From: an uncultured Clostridia bacterium
GTDB lineage: Bacteria; Bacillota; Clostridia; TANB77; CAG-508
Direction of reading: 5' to 3'
DNA length: 49,007 nucleotides
NCBI GenBank assembly: GCA_944391855.1
Contig: CALXVB010000009.1
Location: 1 to 49,007, forward strand
Shown: one piece after another, positions 47,550 to 49,007 of the stretch
How the letters are laid out: the number at the start of each line of letters is the position of its first letter
Numbering within the stretch: the first letter of the stretch is position 1
Made by a program: the position numbers and the translations under genes
Notes under the pieces: model-generated
Seen by the model: the letters and a program-made list of their open reading frames with translations, nothing else
What the model was told of the DNA's origin: nothing
The model's database searches: none

Positions 47550-49007
47550 TTATTTCTTGTCATCCTCATCAACTTTATAGTCAGCATCATAAACATTTCC
47601 ATTGCTATCGGCATGAGGCTCACTGCTGCCTTCTGCGTTTGCACCATTATTTGCTGCCCCATTTGCATTATTCTCTGCATTTTTTGCTTGTGAATATACT
47701 TTTTCAGAAATTGAGTAGAATACTTGTGTTAATTTTTCTGTAGCTGATTTAATAGCTTCTACGTCTGTTCCTTCTAATGCTTTCTTAACATTTTCTATTT
47801 CAGTTTCAGCTTTAGCTTTTTCTTCTCCACTAATTTTGTCACCTAAATCTGTAATTGTTTTTTGACAATTATATATTAAGCTTTCTGCATTATTTCTAAC
47901 TTCAATTTCTTCTTTTCTCTTTTTGTCTTCTGCAGCATGTGCTTCTGCATCTTTTACAGCTCTATCAATATCTTCATCTGTTAAGTTTGTGCTAGCTGTA
48001 ATTGCAACTTGTTGGCTATTTCCTGTTGCCATATCTTTTGCAGATACGTGAACTATACCGTTTGCATCTATATCAAATGTAACTTCAATTTGAGGTACTC
48101 CCCTTGGTGCTGCTGGAATTCCTGTTAATTGGAATCTTCCTAAAGTTTTGTTGTAAGCAGCCATTTCTCTTTCTCCTTGAAGTACATGTATTTCAACACT
48201 TGTTTGACCGTCTGCTGCTGTTGAGAATACTTGTGATTTTTTAGTTGGTATTGTAGTATTTCTTTCAATTAATTTTGTAAATACTCCACCTAATGTTTCA
48301 ATACCAAGTGATAATGGTGTTACATCAAGTAATACTAAATCTTTAACATCTCCAGAAAGTACACCACCTTGAATAGCTGCACCTATAGCAACACATTCAT
48401 CTGGGTTTATACCTTTATCTGGTTCTTTACCAGTAATTTTCTTAACTGCTTCTTGAACAGCTGGAACTCTTGTAGAACCACCAACTAATAATACTTTGTG
48501 TAAATCTTCTGCTTTTATTCCAGCATCTTTTAATGCATTTTCAACTGGAACTTTTGTAGCATCTATTAAGTCACCAATTAATTCTTCAAATTTAGCTCTT
48601 GTTAATGTAACGTCTAAGTGTTTTGGTCCATTGCTATCAGCAGTAATGAATGGTAAGTTAATTTGTGTTTGTTGCATTCCTGAAAGCTCTATTTTAGCCT
48701 TTTCTGCTGCTTCTTTTAAACGTTGCATAGCCATTTTATCTTGTCTTAAATCTATACCATTTGATTTTTTGAATTCATCTACTAGGTAAGAAATAATTCT
48801 TTCATCAAAGTCATCTCCACCTAATTTTGTATTTCCATTTGTTGCTAAAACTTCAAATACACCATCACCAATATCTAGTATAGATACATCAAATGTACCT
48901 CCACCTAAGTCATATATCATTATTTTTTGATCTTGATCTTCTTTATCCATACCAAATGCTAAAGCTGCTGCTGTTGGTTCGTTTATAATTCTTAAAACTT
49001 CAAGTCC
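47550..49007 (-). CDS. dnaK: chaperone DnaK (3' part; 5' end outside the window)
   Basis: Hsp70, 485 residues visible. The open frame runs to the window edge, where it reads [16 protein letters not shown], so the N-terminal part of the ATPase domain is missing. Visible: [11 protein letters not shown], the [14 protein letters not shown] loop, [16 protein letters not shown] linker, substrate-binding domain ([15 protein letters not shown]), helical lid, and tail VDEDDKK. Upstream hrcA and grpE would be expected beyond the right edge. Confidence 0.97.
   Translation of the reverse strand, partial: GLEVLRIINEPTAAALAFGMDKEDQDQKIMIYDLGGGTFDVSILDIGDGVFEVLATNGNTKLGGDDFDERIISYLVDEFKKSNGIDLRQDKMAMQRLKEAAEKAKIELSGMQQTQINLPFITADSNGPKHLDVTLTRAKFEELIGDLIDATKVPVENALKDAGIKAEDLHKVLLVGGSTRVPAVQEAVKKITGKEPDKGINPDECVAIGAAIQGGVLSGDVKDLVLLDVTPLSLGIETLGGVFTKLIERNTTIPTKKSQVFSTAADGQTSVEIHVLQGEREMAAYNKTLGRFQLTGIPAAPRGVPQIEVTFDIDANGIVHVSAKDMATGNSQQVAITASTNLTDEDIDRAVKDAEAHAAEDKKRKEEIEVRNNAESLIYNCQKTITDLGDKISGEEKAKAETEIENVKKALEGTDVEAIKSATEKLTQVFYSISEKVYSQAKNAENNANGAANNGANAEGSSEPHADSNGNVYDADYKVDEDDKK

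Noticed and set aside
48950..49007. DnaK starting at the Met at 48950
   Set aside because: The frame is open to the window edge and reads [16 protein letters not shown] upstream, so the Met is internal and the gene is simply cut.

Overview
The window is low-GC DNA (roughly 30 % by eye) with Firmicutes-type Shine-Dalgarno sites and many consensus sigma-A promoters. The genes point to an anaerobic, endospore-forming clostridial bacterium: pyruvate formate-lyase with its activase, rubrerythrin, FeoA/FeoB, a YlbJ-type sporulation membrane protein, spore photoproduct lyase, SpoIIID-type regulators, a CIRCE-controlled groESL operon and a T-box in front of pheST. Nothing identifies the species.

Layout. 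1-213 is a decayed spoIIID-like relic. 283-9714 (minus) is a type II fatty-acid synthesis cluster, transcribed fabH-fabD-fabG-fabF-accB-fabZ-accC-accD-accA-fabI; a foreign-looking 112-codon gene lies inside it on the plus strand (4304-4642). 9917-16760 (minus) carries rimO, a CapA-like protein and pheST behind a Phe T-box. 17030-20690 holds mutS2 (+) and mtaB (-). 20837-24459 has a WG-repeat membrane protein and groESL. 24595-31730 holds a small membrane protein, deoD, a GC-richer spoIIID, mgtA, splB, ylbJ and two small genes. 31843-36873 (minus) holds tRNA-Met, a small gene, rpoD, dnaG, carD and dut. 37050-41942 holds feoA, a Sua5-type gene, feoB, rubrerythrin and birA. 42116-45769 (+) is an XRE regulator followed by pflB-pflA. 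45894-49007 (minus) is a Cys-rich small membrane protein, dnaJ and the 3' part of dnaK.

Most notable observation: three otherwise intact conserved genes, accA, mtaB and ylbJ, are each split by a +1 frame change, and in all three the last zero-frame codon at the break is CGG, immediately followed in the +1 frame by a Gly codon (GGA, GGT, GGT). Checking every CGG/CCG string by eye, I found no other in-frame CGG in about 14,000 codons of the AT-rich genes. CGG is otherwise used only in three small, GC-richer, self-contained genes (4304-4642, 25757-26014, 31557-31730). This suggests that CGG is poorly decoded or unassigned in this organism and is used as a +1 frameshift signal. That is inference; random indels or sequencing error would not be expected to hit the same otherwise absent codon three times.

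A second theme is a family of palindromic intergenic repeats built on a GGGGACA core with interchangeable outer arms. About nine copies lie at gene ends, in leaders and between operon genes; two supply the stop codon of the neighbouring gene and one lies between the pheST T-box terminator and the pheS start.

The genes cooperate in recognisable sets: AccABCD, the Fab enzymes and the biotin ligase in lipid synthesis; Sua5-type protein and MtaB in tRNA A37 modification; PflA activating PflB; DnaK/DnaJ/GroESL in protein folding; FeoA/FeoB in iron uptake; and rpoD/dnaG/carD in core transcription and replication.
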